Assembly (NCBI GenBank): GCA_016787995.1
Contig: JAEUTB010000149.1
Location: 1-38,077 of the forward strand
Direction of reading: 5' to 3'
From: Flavobacteriales bacterium
GTDB taxonomy: Bacteria; Bacteroidota; Bacteroidia; Flavobacteriales_F; PHOS-HE28
DNA length: 38,077 nt
In this document: positions 24,978 to 32,945 of the stretch, piece by piece
Layout of the letters: each line of letters begins with the position of its first letter
How positions within the stretch are numbered: the first letter of the stretch is position 1
Program-made: the position numbers and the translations under genes
The notes under the pieces: generated by a model
What the model was told of the DNA's origin: nothing
Databases searched by the model: none
Seen by the model: only the letters and a program-made list of their open reading frames with translations

Positions 24978-25496
24978 ATGCTGAGCAAGAAGATCGAAGC
25001 AGCCCTGAACGGACAGGTGGCCATCGAGGCCGCCAGTAGCCAAGCTTACCTAGCCATGGCCTCTTGGGCCGAGAACCAAGGCTTAAGTGGTACGGCGGCC
25101 TTTCTCTACAAGCACAGTGACGAGGAGCGCATGCACATGCTCAAGCTGGTGAAGTTCATCAATGAGCGTGGTGGCCGGGCCGTGATCCCCGCCCTGAAAC
25201 AGCCGGGCACCAACTTCAAGTCCATTACGGACATTTTCCAAGCATTGCTCTACCACGAGACCAAGGTGACCCAGGAGATCAATAGCGTGGTGGACACCTG
25301 TTTGAAGGAGAAGGATTATACCACCCACAACTTCATGCAGTGGTACGTGAGCGAGCAGATCGAGGAGGAGGCCTTGGCGCGTACCCTCATCGACAAGCTG
25401 AACCTCATCGGCAACGACAAGGGCGGGCTGTACTTGTTCGATCGAGACCTGCAGGGTATGAGTGCCGCTAATGCAGGTGGCGGCAAGCCGGCATAG
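24978..25496 (+). CDS. non-heme ferritin
   Basis: This is a cytosolic iron-storage ferritin of 172 residues that forms a 24-subunit shell and oxidises Fe(II). Ferroxidase residues can be placed: Glu17 and Tyr24 (VAIEAASSQAYLAM), then Glu50 and His53 (SDEERMHML). Further acidic ligands lie in YHETKVTQEIN and the SEQIEEEAL helix. No haem-ligand Met or signal peptide was recognised. It is a single gene with its own candidate promoter, preceded by the pth hairpin and convergent with the M28 peptidase gene 9 bp away. A Fur-type operator was not recognised. Confidence 0.95.
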   Translation: MLSKKIEAALNGQVAIEAASSQAYLAMASWAENQGLSGTAAFLYKHSDEERMHMLKLVKFINERGGRAVIPALKQPGTNFKSITDIFQALLYHETKVTQEINSVVDTCLKEKDYTTHNFMQWYVSEQIEEEALARTLIDKLNLIGNDKGGLYLFDRDLQGMSAANAGGGKPA

Positions 25497-25505
25497 TTAT
25501 CCGGG

Positions 25506-26957
25506 TCACTCCCAAGGCCAGTCGCCTCCGATCCGAAGTGGGCCTTCCAAGCCCTCTTCGACCAAACGGCCCTTTAATCCATCTTTAGTAAAGTGGGCGG
25601 GCAGGCTTGCAGCACTGGCCAGTTCGTAGATCAGGGCGCCTACGAATCGAACGTTGTTGGTCATGGCCTTGGGCTCCACCAGGTGGATGTCGTCACAACT
25701 GCTGTGGTAGCACCCATACACATGCTTTCCAAGGTCGTTAAGGGGGTAGATGACCGGGACGCCCTTCAATAGGAAAGGCTGGTGGTCGCTGTGCAACCAG
25801 AGCTCCTCCGAGGCGCGCCCCGCGAAGGAGGCGCTATCAATGCGCCGTATCCGATCACAGGCATCGGTGACAAGGTTCTTCCAGCCCGCAGGCCCACCCA
25901 CACCGAAACCTTGAGGGTTACCACTCATGTCCAGGTTGATCATGCACCGGATGCGCGACAGGTCGCCACTCCGTTCGTAATGGTCCACCAAGTGTCGGGA
26001 TCCGAGTAGGCCTTGCTCTTCGCCCATGAAGAGGACGAACCGGATGGTGCGTTCCGGCATGAAGGGCATGCTTTTCATCAGGCGCGCGAGATCCAGGATG
26101 GAGAATGCGCCCAACCCATTGTCGGTAGCACCCGTGGCGAGGTCCCAACTATCGAGATGGCCGCCGACCAGGATGACATCATCGGGGAACTTGGATCCAC
26201 GTATTTCGGCTACGATGTTCCGGGCGGTCACCTCTTGGCTCGTATTGCGCATGTCCAATCGCGCCACCAATGCCTCCCCTGCACTTAGGCGCTCCCGGAG
26301 CCGAGCGCCATCCTCCGCAGCCAGACAAGCGGCGGGGATGGATATGAGATCCCCATCGATGGACGCTGTGCCGGTCAACAGCACGCCACCCGATACTTGA
26401 TTGACGAAGAGTATGGAAGCCGCTCCTGCATCCAGGGCCAAAGCCGCCTTCTCGCTACGGTGCAGGTTCTTGGTCCCTTCTGCGGCCGCCACCAAGCCGA
26501 GGCTGATCAGTAACGCAGCACCGTGGATCCGAGGCCCCAAGCGTTCCAGATCCTCGGGAAGTCCGTTGCCCGCGTCCACGATCGGCGCTTCCACCGAACA
26601 GGAGAGCGGCGTGTTGGCGAGCGCGACGCAGGCCATATGAGAAGAACCACGTCCGTCGCTGATGGTCAAGCCAACCGAGCCGCGGGCCCAGGCGTTGGCG
26701 GTGAACGGTACGGCATACACGGTATCCAGTCCAGAGGAGCGGAATAAGCTATCGGCCAAGTCCTCCGCCATGGAACCCTGGGCACTGCCTGTTAGGCGAT
26801 GTCCGATATGGGCACTGGACCAAGCGAGCCATTCGTAGCCCTGTTCGCTCACCGAAGCCGCCGCATCGAACGCCCGAGCGCGGGTGCTTTGGGCTTCCAC
26901 GTCAACAAGTTGGTGTTGACAGATGCAAAGCGCGGTCGCCCAGCGAAGCATGCGCAT
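25506..26957 (-). CDS. secreted M28 family peptidase (carboxypeptidase Q-like)
   Basis: This is a second exported M28 zinc peptidase, 483 residues from ATG 26957. I chose that start because it opens a short signal-like stretch (MRMLRWATALCICQHQLVDV); the frame upstream is noncoding. A protease-associated insert (about 110-260, GAASILFVNQVSGG) precedes and interrupts the catalytic fold. Zinc ligands are His and Asp in GGHLDSWDLATGATDNG, Glu-Glu in GEEQGLLGSRH, Asp in NLDMSG, and His in YHSSCDDIHLVEP. It resembles plasma glutamate carboxypeptidase (CPQ)-like dipeptidases more than the other M28 at 11916. It is divergent from the YfiR operon. Confidence 0.92.
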   Translation of the reverse strand: MRMLRWATALCICQHQLVDVEAQSTRARAFDAAASVSEQGYEWLAWSSAHIGHRLTGSAQGSMAEDLADSLFRSSGLDTVYAVPFTANAWARGSVGLTISDGRGSSHMACVALANTPLSCSVEAPIVDAGNGLPEDLERLGPRIHGAALLISLGLVAAAEGTKNLHRSEKAALALDAGAASILFVNQVSGGVLLTGTASIDGDLISIPAACLAAEDGARLRERLSAGEALVARLDMRNTSQEVTARNIVAEIRGSKFPDDVILVGGHLDSWDLATGATDNGLGAFSILDLARLMKSMPFMPERTIRFVLFMGEEQGLLGSRHLVDHYERSGDLSRIRCMINLDMSGNPQGFGVGGPAGWKNLVTDACDRIRRIDSASFAGRASEELWLHSDHQPFLLKGVPVIYPLNDLGKHVYGCYHSSCDDIHLVEPKAMTNNVRFVGALIYELASAASLPAHFTKDGLKGRLVEEGLEGPLRIGGDWPWE

Positions 26958-27014
26958 CCGCCTACTTTGCCACGTGTTGGTGAAGTTCGGCACGAGATCA
27001 GCTAAGGGGGGGCT

Positions 27015-27022
27015 CAAATCTA
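27015..27022 (-). promoter_or_regulatory. -7 box of the M28 peptidase gene
   Basis: On the minus strand this reads TAGATTTG, an exact TAnnTTTG, 57 bp before ATG 26957. It lies 11 bp before the start of the divergent YfiR gene. No -33 TTG was found. Confidence 0.4.
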
Positions 27023-27033
27023 AGCCCTGGGCG

Positions 27034-27579
27034 ATGACCGCATCCCGGTCCATACGCATCCTCCTGCTCACGCCCTTCTTCCTGTTCGCTGCGGTCCCAC
27101 AACAGCCGCGCGAGGCAGAGAAGGACACCACGGCGATCCTGCAGGCGAACTACCTGTACAACATCGCCAAGCTGGTGGAGTGGAAGGATGCTTCAATGCG
27201 CAATGGGAACTTCGTTATCGGTGTGATCGGAAGCGCGAACTTGTACCAGGAGCTGATCAAACAGTACTCCACACGCACCATCGGAAAGCAACCCATCGAA
27301 GTACGGAAGCTACCCCGTTCCCCTGAGGTGGAGCGCTGCCACATGTTGTTCGTGGGCCGGAGCGATCTGGCTTTGTTGCCGGAGATCTACAAACGACTCA
27401 ACGGCAAGCCGACCTTGGTGGTGACCGAGTACACAGGTGCTCTCGATGATGGCGCGGTGGTGAACTTCGTGAAGGTGGATAACCTGTTGAAGTATGAGAT
27501 GAGCCTGTCCAATGCCCAGAAACATGGCTTGGTGGTGGGCCTTACTTTGAAGAACCTCGCACACCGCGTAGAGGAATGA
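27034..27579 (+). CDS. YfiR-family (DUF4154) periplasmic protein
   Basis: This 181-residue exported protein is of the YfiR/DUF4154 family. A signal peptide (RILLLTPFFLFAAVP) precedes ANYLYNIAKLVEWKD, the family's opening signature (Y-x-F/I-A-K/x-x-W). FVIGVIGSANLYQEL, CHMLFVGRSD and the ending KVDNLLKYEMSLSNAQKHGL follow. In Pseudomonas, YfiR is a periplasmic inhibitor of the membrane diguanylate cyclase YfiN. Here the next genes are a TPR protein (4-base ATGA overlap) and a HAMP-SpoIIE phosphatase, so it may instead gate that phosphatase. ATG 27034 is preferred over upstream in-frame starts because of the signal peptide. Confidence 0.88.
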   Translation: MTASRSIRILLLTPFFLFAAVPQQPREAEKDTTAILQANYLYNIAKLVEWKDASMRNGNFVIGVIGSANLYQELIKQYSTRTIGKQPIEVRKLPRSPEVERCHMLFVGRSDLALLPEIYKRLNGKPTLVVTEYTGALDDGAVVNFVKVDNLLKYEMSLSNAQKHGLVVGLTLKNLAHRVEE

Positions 27580-28463
27580 AGCGTATCGCACATATCCTTC
27601 TGCTCCTGCTGATGCTCGGCGGTGTGGCGCGCGGCCAGGGTGACCCGTTGGTCGAAGCGTTGCGCAACTACCAGAGTGGCGCACTGAACGAAGCGAAAGT
27701 GCTCGTCGATGAGGCGGTGGCCAGCCCTCAACATGCACAGAACGCGGAAGCGTGGCTGCTTCGGGGGTTCATCTATAAGGATGCGTATAAGGCCGCCACT
27801 GCCGCGCAGCAAGGAGACCCCTTGCGGGAGGAGGCGCTCAAGAGCCTATACCGGTGCATCACCTTGGACACCGCTGGGACCTACAAGGAGAACGCCACTC
27901 AGGCCTACGATTTCTTGACGCGGTCCTATTTCAACGATGCCGCCAAAGCGTTGAATGAGATGAACGAGGTCCGTGCCATGGAGGTCTTCCCGAAGTTCAA
28001 AGAAGCCGCACTATTGGTGGACCCGAAGGCTGATCTGCGGCTGCGCGAGATCGAATTCACCAATGCGCTCGGCACCGTATTCACCAAGCGCTTCAATACC
28101 GACCGGACGGATACCACTCTCTTCGCGCGAGCCGTCGAGGCGTATACGAAGGTGCTTGAATTGGACCCGGAGAATTACGGGGCCAACTACAATCTGGCCA
28201 CCTTGTACTACAACCGCGGGGTGTACAACATCCAACGGATCGACGCGGAGGATGAGATCCCGACGATCCTTGAGGTGCAACAGGCGAGCCGGGAGTACTT
28301 CCAGAAAGCGCTGCCCTACATGCTGAAAGCGCACGACATGAATCCCTCACGGCGGGAAACCCTGCTCGGGCTTGAGGGCATCTATTACAGCCTTCAGGAC
28401 CAGGAAAGCTCGGACAAGTTCAGGCAGCTCTTCGAGGAGATGCCTCCCGAGGAGGATCGTTGA
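27576..28463 (+). CDS. exported TPR-repeat protein
   Basis: The 295-residue protein has a signal peptide (MKRIAHILLLLLMLGGVARGQ) and a helical body with TPR-like helix pairs. The clearest is AVEAYTKVLELDPENYGANYNLATLYYNRGVYN near residues 187-219; weaker ones precede it. It overlaps the YfiR-like gene by four bases and ends six bases before the phosphatase gene. This tight three-gene operon implies a joint complex at the inner membrane, perhaps with the TPR protein bridging the YfiR-like protein to the phosphatase periplasmic domain. That bridging role is inference. Confidence 0.85.
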   Translation: MKRIAHILLLLLMLGGVARGQGDPLVEALRNYQSGALNEAKVLVDEAVASPQHAQNAEAWLLRGFIYKDAYKAATAAQQGDPLREEALKSLYRCITLDTAGTYKENATQAYDFLTRSYFNDAAKALNEMNEVRAMEVFPKFKEAALLVDPKADLRLREIEFTNALGTVFTKRFNTDRTDTTLFARAVEAYTKVLELDPENYGANYNLATLYYNRGVYNIQRIDAEDEIPTILEVQQASREYFQKALPYMLKAHDMNPSRRETLLGLEGIYYSLQDQESSDKFRQLFEEMPPEEDR

Positions 28464-28469
28464 CCCACC

Positions 28470-30257
28470 ATGCGCATACGCCTCACCATCGGCCGAAGGA
28501 TCGGGATGGGCTTTGGCCTGTTCATCTTCTTCGCCTTGTTGGTGGTGATCCTCACCAACAGCACGCTGGAGCGGAGCCGGAACATCAACGACCAGATCAA
28601 TAACGTCTACTCGCCGAGCGTGGATGCGTTAGTGAGGCTGCGCAACCTCACCGTGAACGCGCACATGCTCATCAAGCATTGGGCGTTGCTCGAGAGCCGC
28701 GCCGACGCGCCTGAAAAGACGAACCTCGTCGACCTTACCAATCGTGAACTCCCACAGCTGCTGGACCAGATCGATACGCTCATGGCCGATTGGGAGCATG
28801 AAGAGGTGGCGTTGATGGGTCAGATCACCGTTGAAATGCGTGAGCTGTTCGATCTGCACGAGCGCATCAAGGTCCTCCTGCCCTCGCTGGAGAGCTACAG
28901 TGACCCCTTCATCCATATGGAGCGGAACGACATCGCCGAGGAGGGCGGCCCGCTCGATCAAAGCATGCAAAAGGTCCTTGCGGACCTCGACCGGTTGCTG
29001 GAGATGCAGGAAGGGAAACGGATGGCCCTGGGCAGCGGCATGATCAGGAGCTTCGACTCCTTGAAATTCTTCGTGCTGTACATGGGGATCGGTCTTGTGG
29101 TGGTGGGTGCCGTGGCGGCCTTCTTCATCGTGCGCGGGATCGTGACGCCGGTGCAACGCCTGCGAAGCGTGCTGCTCAGTTTGGGACGGGGAGTGTTCCC
29201 GAGGAACAAGGTGCGTACGACCAATGACGAGATCGGTGACATGAGCAAGGCCCTTACCTCATTGGTGGAAGGGTTGCGGCGTACGACCGAATTCTCGCAC
29301 GCTGTGGCGGCAGGCGACTTCGAGGCCAGCTATCAACCGCTCAGTGACGAAGACATGCTAGGGCATGCACTGCTGAAGATGCGCGATGAACTCGGCCAAC
29401 GGGAGCGCACGTTGGAGCTGAAGGTGCAGGAACGCACGGAGGAAGTCGTACGACAGAAGGAGGAGGTGGAACGCCAAAGCCGCAAGGTGGTGGAACTTTA
29501 CAAGAACGTGACCGACAGTATCCGGTACGCCAAGCGGCTACAGGATTCCATTCTGCCGCCCGAAAAGCGGATACGTGAGCTTTTGCCGGAATCCTTCGTG
29601 TATTACCGCCCCAAGGACATCGTCAGCGGTGACTTCTATTGGGTCGACCGGGTCAATGGTCGGGTGGCCTTCGCTGCCGTGGACTGCACTGGACATGGAG
29701 TACCCGGCGCCTTCATGAGCCTGATCGGTCACAATGGTCTCAACCAGGCCATTCGTGAGCGGGGAGCAGGACGGCCCTCTGAGGTATTGAAAGTCCTCAA
29801 CAAGCTGGCTTTTGAGGCCCTGCACAAGGATCGTGAGCAGTTCCTGGTACGTGATGGTATGGACATGGCACTGTGCAACTACGACCCTTCTCGGAGGGTC
29901 TTGGAATATGCTGGTGCCAACTCTCCGCTTTACATCGTACGCGGAACCGAGGTGTTGCGCTTCCAACCGGACAAACGCCCCATCGGAAGCTTCGAACTGG
30001 ATGGTCAGGATTTCACGGACCACCGCATCCTCCTCGAGCAGGGGGACATGGTCTACCTGTTCTCCGATGGTTATGCGGATCAGTTCGGCGGGCCCAAGGG
30101 CAAGAAGTTCCTCTACAAGCGCTTCCGCGACCTCCTCTTGGAGATCAGCCGTTATCCAGCCGAACGCCAGAGCAGCATGCTGGAGGAGGCCTTCCGCGGA
30201 TGGCGCGGCGTGCATGAGCAGGTGGATGACATCCTGGTCATCGGCATGCGCGCTTGA
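28470..30257 (+). CDS. membrane HAMP-SpoIIE (PP2C-type) serine phosphatase
   Basis: This 595-residue signalling phosphatase has an N-terminal membrane helix (about 14-32), a helical periplasmic sensor (33-195), a second helix (about 198-219), and a HAMP domain (about 219-272). A long charged coiled coil (315-360) follows, then a SpoIIE/PP2C domain to the end. The phosphatase signatures are YRPKDIVSGDFYWV, AVDCTGHGVPGAFMS, MDMALCNYD, and SDGYADQFGG with the closing DDILVIGMR; the metal-binding Asp residues are present. Such enzymes dephosphorylate anti-sigma antagonists or other STAS-like proteins. No STAS gene is adjacent, but an RsbW-like kinase is at 92. It is the last gene of the YfiR-TPR operon, ended by a terminator. 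Confidence 0.93.
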   Translation: MRIRLTIGRRIGMGFGLFIFFALLVVILTNSTLERSRNINDQINNVYSPSVDALVRLRNLTVNAHMLIKHWALLESRADAPEKTNLVDLTNRELPQLLDQIDTLMADWEHEEVALMGQITVEMRELFDLHERIKVLLPSLESYSDPFIHMERNDIAEEGGPLDQSMQKVLADLDRLLEMQEGKRMALGSGMIRSFDSLKFFVLYMGIGLVVVGAVAAFFIVRGIVTPVQRLRSVLLSLGRGVFPRNKVRTTNDEIGDMSKALTSLVEGLRRTTEFSHAVAAGDFEASYQPLSDEDMLGHALLKMRDELGQRERTLELKVQERTEEVVRQKEEVERQSRKVVELYKNVTDSIRYAKRLQDSILPPEKRIRELLPESFVYYRPKDIVSGDFYWVDRVNGRVAFAAVDCTGHGVPGAFMSLIGHNGLNQAIRERGAGRPSEVLKVLNKLAFEALHKDREQFLVRDGMDMALCNYDPSRRVLEYAGANSPLYIVRGTEVLRFQPDKRPIGSFELDGQDFTDHRILLEQGDMVYLFSDGYADQFGGPKGKKFLYKRFRDLLLEISRYPAERQSSMLEEAFRGWRGVHEQVDDILVIGMRA

Positions 30258-30290
30258 CACCAAGTGCCGGCGTACGACCGTTTCGCACTC

Positions 30291-30317
30291 AAAGCCCGCC
30301 AGCGGGACTTTTTGCGG
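30291..30317 (+). terminator. intrinsic terminator after the SpoIIE gene
   Basis: AAAGCCCGC pairs with GCGGGACTTT (one bulged A) around a two-base loop, followed directly by more T residues. It lies between the SpoIIE stop and the convergent usp stop. Confidence 0.65.
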
Positions 30318-30365
30318 TTCCGGTCAGCTGGGTAGTTCCCTTCTTTTGGAGAATAGCGCCACGGA

Positions 30366-31208
30366 TCAGCCTTGCATCGTCCATCCGCCTCCCACGCCTG
30401 TGGCGATCGGATTCATGCAGACCACGGGGATCTGGGCCTCATTGGCGATCACCTCCTGCTCGTAGGGTACGCCGAGCACACCGAAGATGTTCCCCTCGGT
30501 CAGGTTCATGATCGCGATCAGGTCCGCATCGATCTCCACGGAGTGCCGCACCACGGCCTTCACGAAATCGCTGCTGTCCGACTTGGCAATGGTGGCCACG
30601 TGTTCGATACCGCGCTCGGTGAGGTACTGGTCAGCGAACTTGATGTGGTTCAGCAACTGGTTATGCAGGAACTCATCGTCCTCTTTGGGCGTGATCAAAT
30701 GCACTTTGCTCCCGAAGGTTTTGGCCATTTCGGCCACTACGGTGAGCTTTTGTCGGGTCTCTTTATGCAAGTCGAGCGGCACTACGATGTTACGATAGCC
30801 GACATCCTTGATCATGCGCTCCTGCACCACCACGAAGGGCACGTTGCTGCTCGTGATCACGCGCAGGGCACGGCTTCCGGTGATGAACTGCATGCCGCGC
30901 ATCCCATGGGTACCCATGATGATGAGCCCAGCACCGACCTCCGCTGCGGCATCCCCGATATCCTCGTAGATGGAGCCGATGCGCACCAAGGGGGTCACGC
31001 TTACCGAGGCATTCCATTTCCTGGCCCGCTCTACCTCCAGATCCAGTTTGCGACGCGCCTCTTCCACATGGCTTTGCTTGTCCACCACGTGTACGATGTA
31101 CACTGCTGCGCCGGTCTTGGCGGCCACGGTCATGGCATGGTTCAGTGCACAGTCTGCCACCTTGGTGAAGTCCGTGGGGACCAGGATCTTGCTTGTCGTA
31201 TGGCTCAT
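30366..31208 (-). CDS. tandem-domain universal stress protein
   Basis: This cytosolic 280-residue protein contains two Usp domains. The first (1-145) starts KILVPTDFTKVADCALNHAM and ends with the nucleotide-binding motif MGTHGMRGMQFITGSRA, which fits G-2x-G-9x-G-S. The second (about 150-275) starts NIVVPLDLHKETRQKL and has a degenerate loop (NLTEGNIFGVLG), so only the first may bind ATP. I chose ATG 31208; the frame runs on upstream through noncoding DNA and the antisense of ssb. It is divergent from the small ssb gene, with the conserved CAAACG block between them. Usp proteins protect during starvation or oxygen stress. Confidence 0.92.
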   Translation of the reverse strand: MSHTTSKILVPTDFTKVADCALNHAMTVAAKTGAAVYIVHVVDKQSHVEEARRKLDLEVERARKWNASVSVTPLVRIGSIYEDIGDAAAEVGAGLIIMGTHGMRGMQFITGSRALRVITSSNVPFVVVQERMIKDVGYRNIVVPLDLHKETRQKLTVVAEMAKTFGSKVHLITPKEDDEFLHNQLLNHIKFADQYLTERGIEHVATIAKSDSSDFVKAVVRHSVEIDADLIAIMNLTEGNIFGVLGVPYEQEVIANEAQIPVVCMNPIATGVGGGWTMQG

Positions 31209-31253
31209 GGGTCGATTCCCTTGCAGGGGAGAGGATGAGTTGGAAAAGGCGGC

Positions 31254-31261
31254 TAAAGATA
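31254..31261 (-). promoter_or_regulatory. candidate -7 box of usp
   Basis: On the minus strand this reads TATCTTTA, one base off TAnnTTTG, 45 bp before ATG 31208. The conserved block at 31302-31335 lies upstream of it. Confidence 0.35.
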
Positions 31262-31301
31262 GAAAAGGGAGTCGCCGCGAAGCCCGAACCTCCGCCGTAA
31301 A

Positions 31302-31335
31302 ACAAACGACAGCGAACAACTGCAAACGCATGTAA
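31302..31335. promoter_or_regulatory. upstream block shared by both ssb genes, copy 1
   Basis: ACAAACGACAGC (31302-31313), nine bases, then CAAACGCATGTAA (31323-31335). The same arrangement occurs at 35086-35120 before the second ssb gene. CAAACG is directly repeated 20 bp apart, about two helical turns. The block lies 74 bp before the ssb ATG and 93 bp before the divergent usp ATG, so it could serve either gene. Confidence 0.55.
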
Positions 31336-31409
31336 ATGATGAACACACGGATCAGCCTCGGGTCCCATTCCTGCTTTGCACCGGTCAACAACGAAAAACA
31401 ACGCAGACC

Positions 31410-31772
31410 ATGAACACAACGATGAAGAACAAAGTGCAGCTGATCGGTAACCTGGGCAAGGATCCCGAGCTCAAGAACGTGGGCAACGGACAGGCCTTGT
31501 TGCGCTTGAGCTTGGCCACCAACGAACGCTACCGTACGGCGGAAGGAGAATGGAAGGACAACACCCAATGGCACCCCATCGTGATCTGGGGCAAACAAGC
31601 GGAGAAGCTTGCCAGCCAGGTGCGCAAGGGAAGCGGTCTTGTAGTCGAAGGACGCCTGGTGCAGCGCACCTACGAGTCCAAAGAAGGCGAGCGGCGATAC
31701 AGCACCGAGGTGGTCGTGAGCGATTACCAGTTGTTGGGAGGGGCCAAGGTGACTGCGGCTGAAATGGCCTAG
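31410..31772 (+). CDS. ssb: small single-stranded DNA-binding protein (paralogue 1)
   Basis: This is a 120-residue OB-fold SSB. KNKVQLIGNLGKDPELK opens the fold, followed by LSLATNERYR, TQWHPIVIWGKQAE, GSGLVVEGRLVQRTYE and STEVVVSDYQLL. It ends after about ten non-acidic residues (AKVTAAEMA) and lacks the acidic, DDDIPF-like C-terminal tip through which housekeeping SSB recruits repair and replication proteins. A second, diverged short SSB is at 35237. The gene is monocistronic: a strong terminator follows, and the upstream gene is divergent. ATG 31410 is used; an internal Met four codons later is an alternative. Confidence 0.94.
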   Translation: MNTTMKNKVQLIGNLGKDPELKNVGNGQALLRLSLATNERYRTAEGEWKDNTQWHPIVIWGKQAEKLASQVRKGSGLVVEGRLVQRTYESKEGERRYSTEVVVSDYQLLGGAKVTAAEMA

Positions 31773-31790
31773 GTCGCCTCGAATTAGAAA

Positions 31791-31824
31791 GAAGGCCGTG
31801 GGATGGACCACGGCCTTCTTTTTT
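31791..31824. terminator. strong bidirectional intrinsic terminator
   Basis: GAAGGCCGTGG (31791-31801) and CCACGGCCTTC (31808-31818) form a perfect 11-bp stem with a six-base loop and six T residues after it. On the other strand the left flank gives TTCTTTC. It ends both ssb and the convergent PKD gene. Confidence 0.88.
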
Positions 31825-32945
31825 CAAGGCAGTACGACCACCCGTCTGGTGCCACGCGCGTCATCCGTACGCACCTCAAGGAGATACTCACCGGCTGTGA
31901 TGCCATTGATCTCGACCTTTTGTTCCCCCGACCCCAGTGATCGCTCTATGACCGAGCGTCCTAGTACATCAAGTAATCGAAGGGACATTGCTGCATTCAA
32001 CCCTGGTATCTCCACGGTGATCGAGCCGTGCGATGGGTTCGGCCAAACAGAGAGGTCGTCCAGCAAAAGTTCCTGTACCGCGGTGAGCGGTAGCACTTCA
32101 TGTGTGCGACATACCAACGAAAAGCAGGTGTCCAAGTTGGCCATATCGAAGGCGCCGACGAGCAGGCAGGTCTGGTAGATACCGTTCATCGCATAGGAGT
32201 GAGAGCCTACCATGGTCGTGTCGTACTGACCATCTCCGTAAGACCAGATGCTCAACGCCGGATCCAGACCACTGGCGACGACGCTCGGCATGAACACGGT
32301 GGTCTCGCCATCGGAGACCACGCCGAAGTCGGCAAAAAGATCCGGACCACACGTACTGGCGTTACCATCCACCGATACCCAACGGCCGCTCGAGGATGCG
32401 CAATCCCCGAAGGTGCGGGTCAAGGTCACGAAGTGTGATCCGGGCATGGCCCATGTGTGGCTTGGTTGAGCTTCGGTGCTGAAGGTCCCATCACCGAACT
32501 CCCAGAGCCAAGTGCCTTCGGTCGGGAAGACCGACATCTCATAGAAAGTGCCTGTGTTGGTGCCGGCGCCCTGATAGCCGATCACCGATTGAAGCGATCC
32601 GCCACAATCGTTCAACGGCACGATGAGTTCCCTACATGAGGTCGATGAGCAGGATGGGTCTGGTCCGGAGGTGAGGGAAAGACAGACCGTATATGTTCCA
32701 GGTGCATCGAAGATGTGGTAGGGTTCAGGTACGCTGGAGGTACCATCGCCGAAGTTCCACATGGCCTCGGCCTCCAGACCGAAGGTGCGGGAACTGTCCT
32801 GAAAGGTGACGTAGGTTCCCGACGTGGTGTAGGTGAACGCGGGTCGCAACAGGACATCGCACAACGGTTGCGCATACCCCGATGCAGCAAGGAACCCCGC
32901 AAGAGCGAGCGGCAATGATCTAGCGAGGTGAACGACCGAATTCAT
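31824..32945 (-). CDS. PKD-domain surface protein with type IX secretion sorting tail
   Basis: This 373-residue exported protein has a signal peptide (cleavage near SGYAQ, residue 26), two clear PKD beta-domains (AMWNFGDGTSSVPEPYHIFDAPGTY and WLWEFGDGTF...HTWAMPGSHFV), a third weaker one (IWSYGDGQYDTTMVGSHSYAMNG), and a C-terminal sorting domain. The sorting domain starts at VWPNPSHGSITVEI and ends EYLLEVRTDDARGTRRVVVLP, the type A form. It is probably exported through the type IX system to the cell surface. Its start overlaps the end of the beta-barrel gene by 26 bp, so it is the third gene of the ECF sigma operon. Confidence 0.9.
   Translation of the reverse strand: MNSVVHLARSLPLALAGFLAASGYAQPLCDVLLRPAFTYTTSGTYVTFQDSSRTFGLEAEAMWNFGDGTSSVPEPYHIFDAPGTYTVCLSLTSGPDPSCSSTSCRELIVPLNDCGGSLQSVIGYQGAGTNTGTFYEMSVFPTEGTWLWEFGDGTFSTEAQPSHTWAMPGSHFVTLTRTFGDCASSSGRWVSVDGNASTCGPDLFADFGVVSDGETTVFMPSVVASGLDPALSIWSYGDGQYDTTMVGSHSYAMNGIYQTCLLVGAFDMANLDTCFSLVCRTHEVLPLTAVQELLLDDLSVWPNPSHGSITVEIPGLNAAMSLRLLDVLGRSVIERSLGSGEQKVEINGITAGEYLLEVRTDDARGTRRVVVLP

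Noticed and set aside
31209-31811. N-terminal extension of the Usp frame through the ssb gene
   Set aside because: The extension reads antisense of ssb and the intergenic region; Usp homology begins at ATG 31208.
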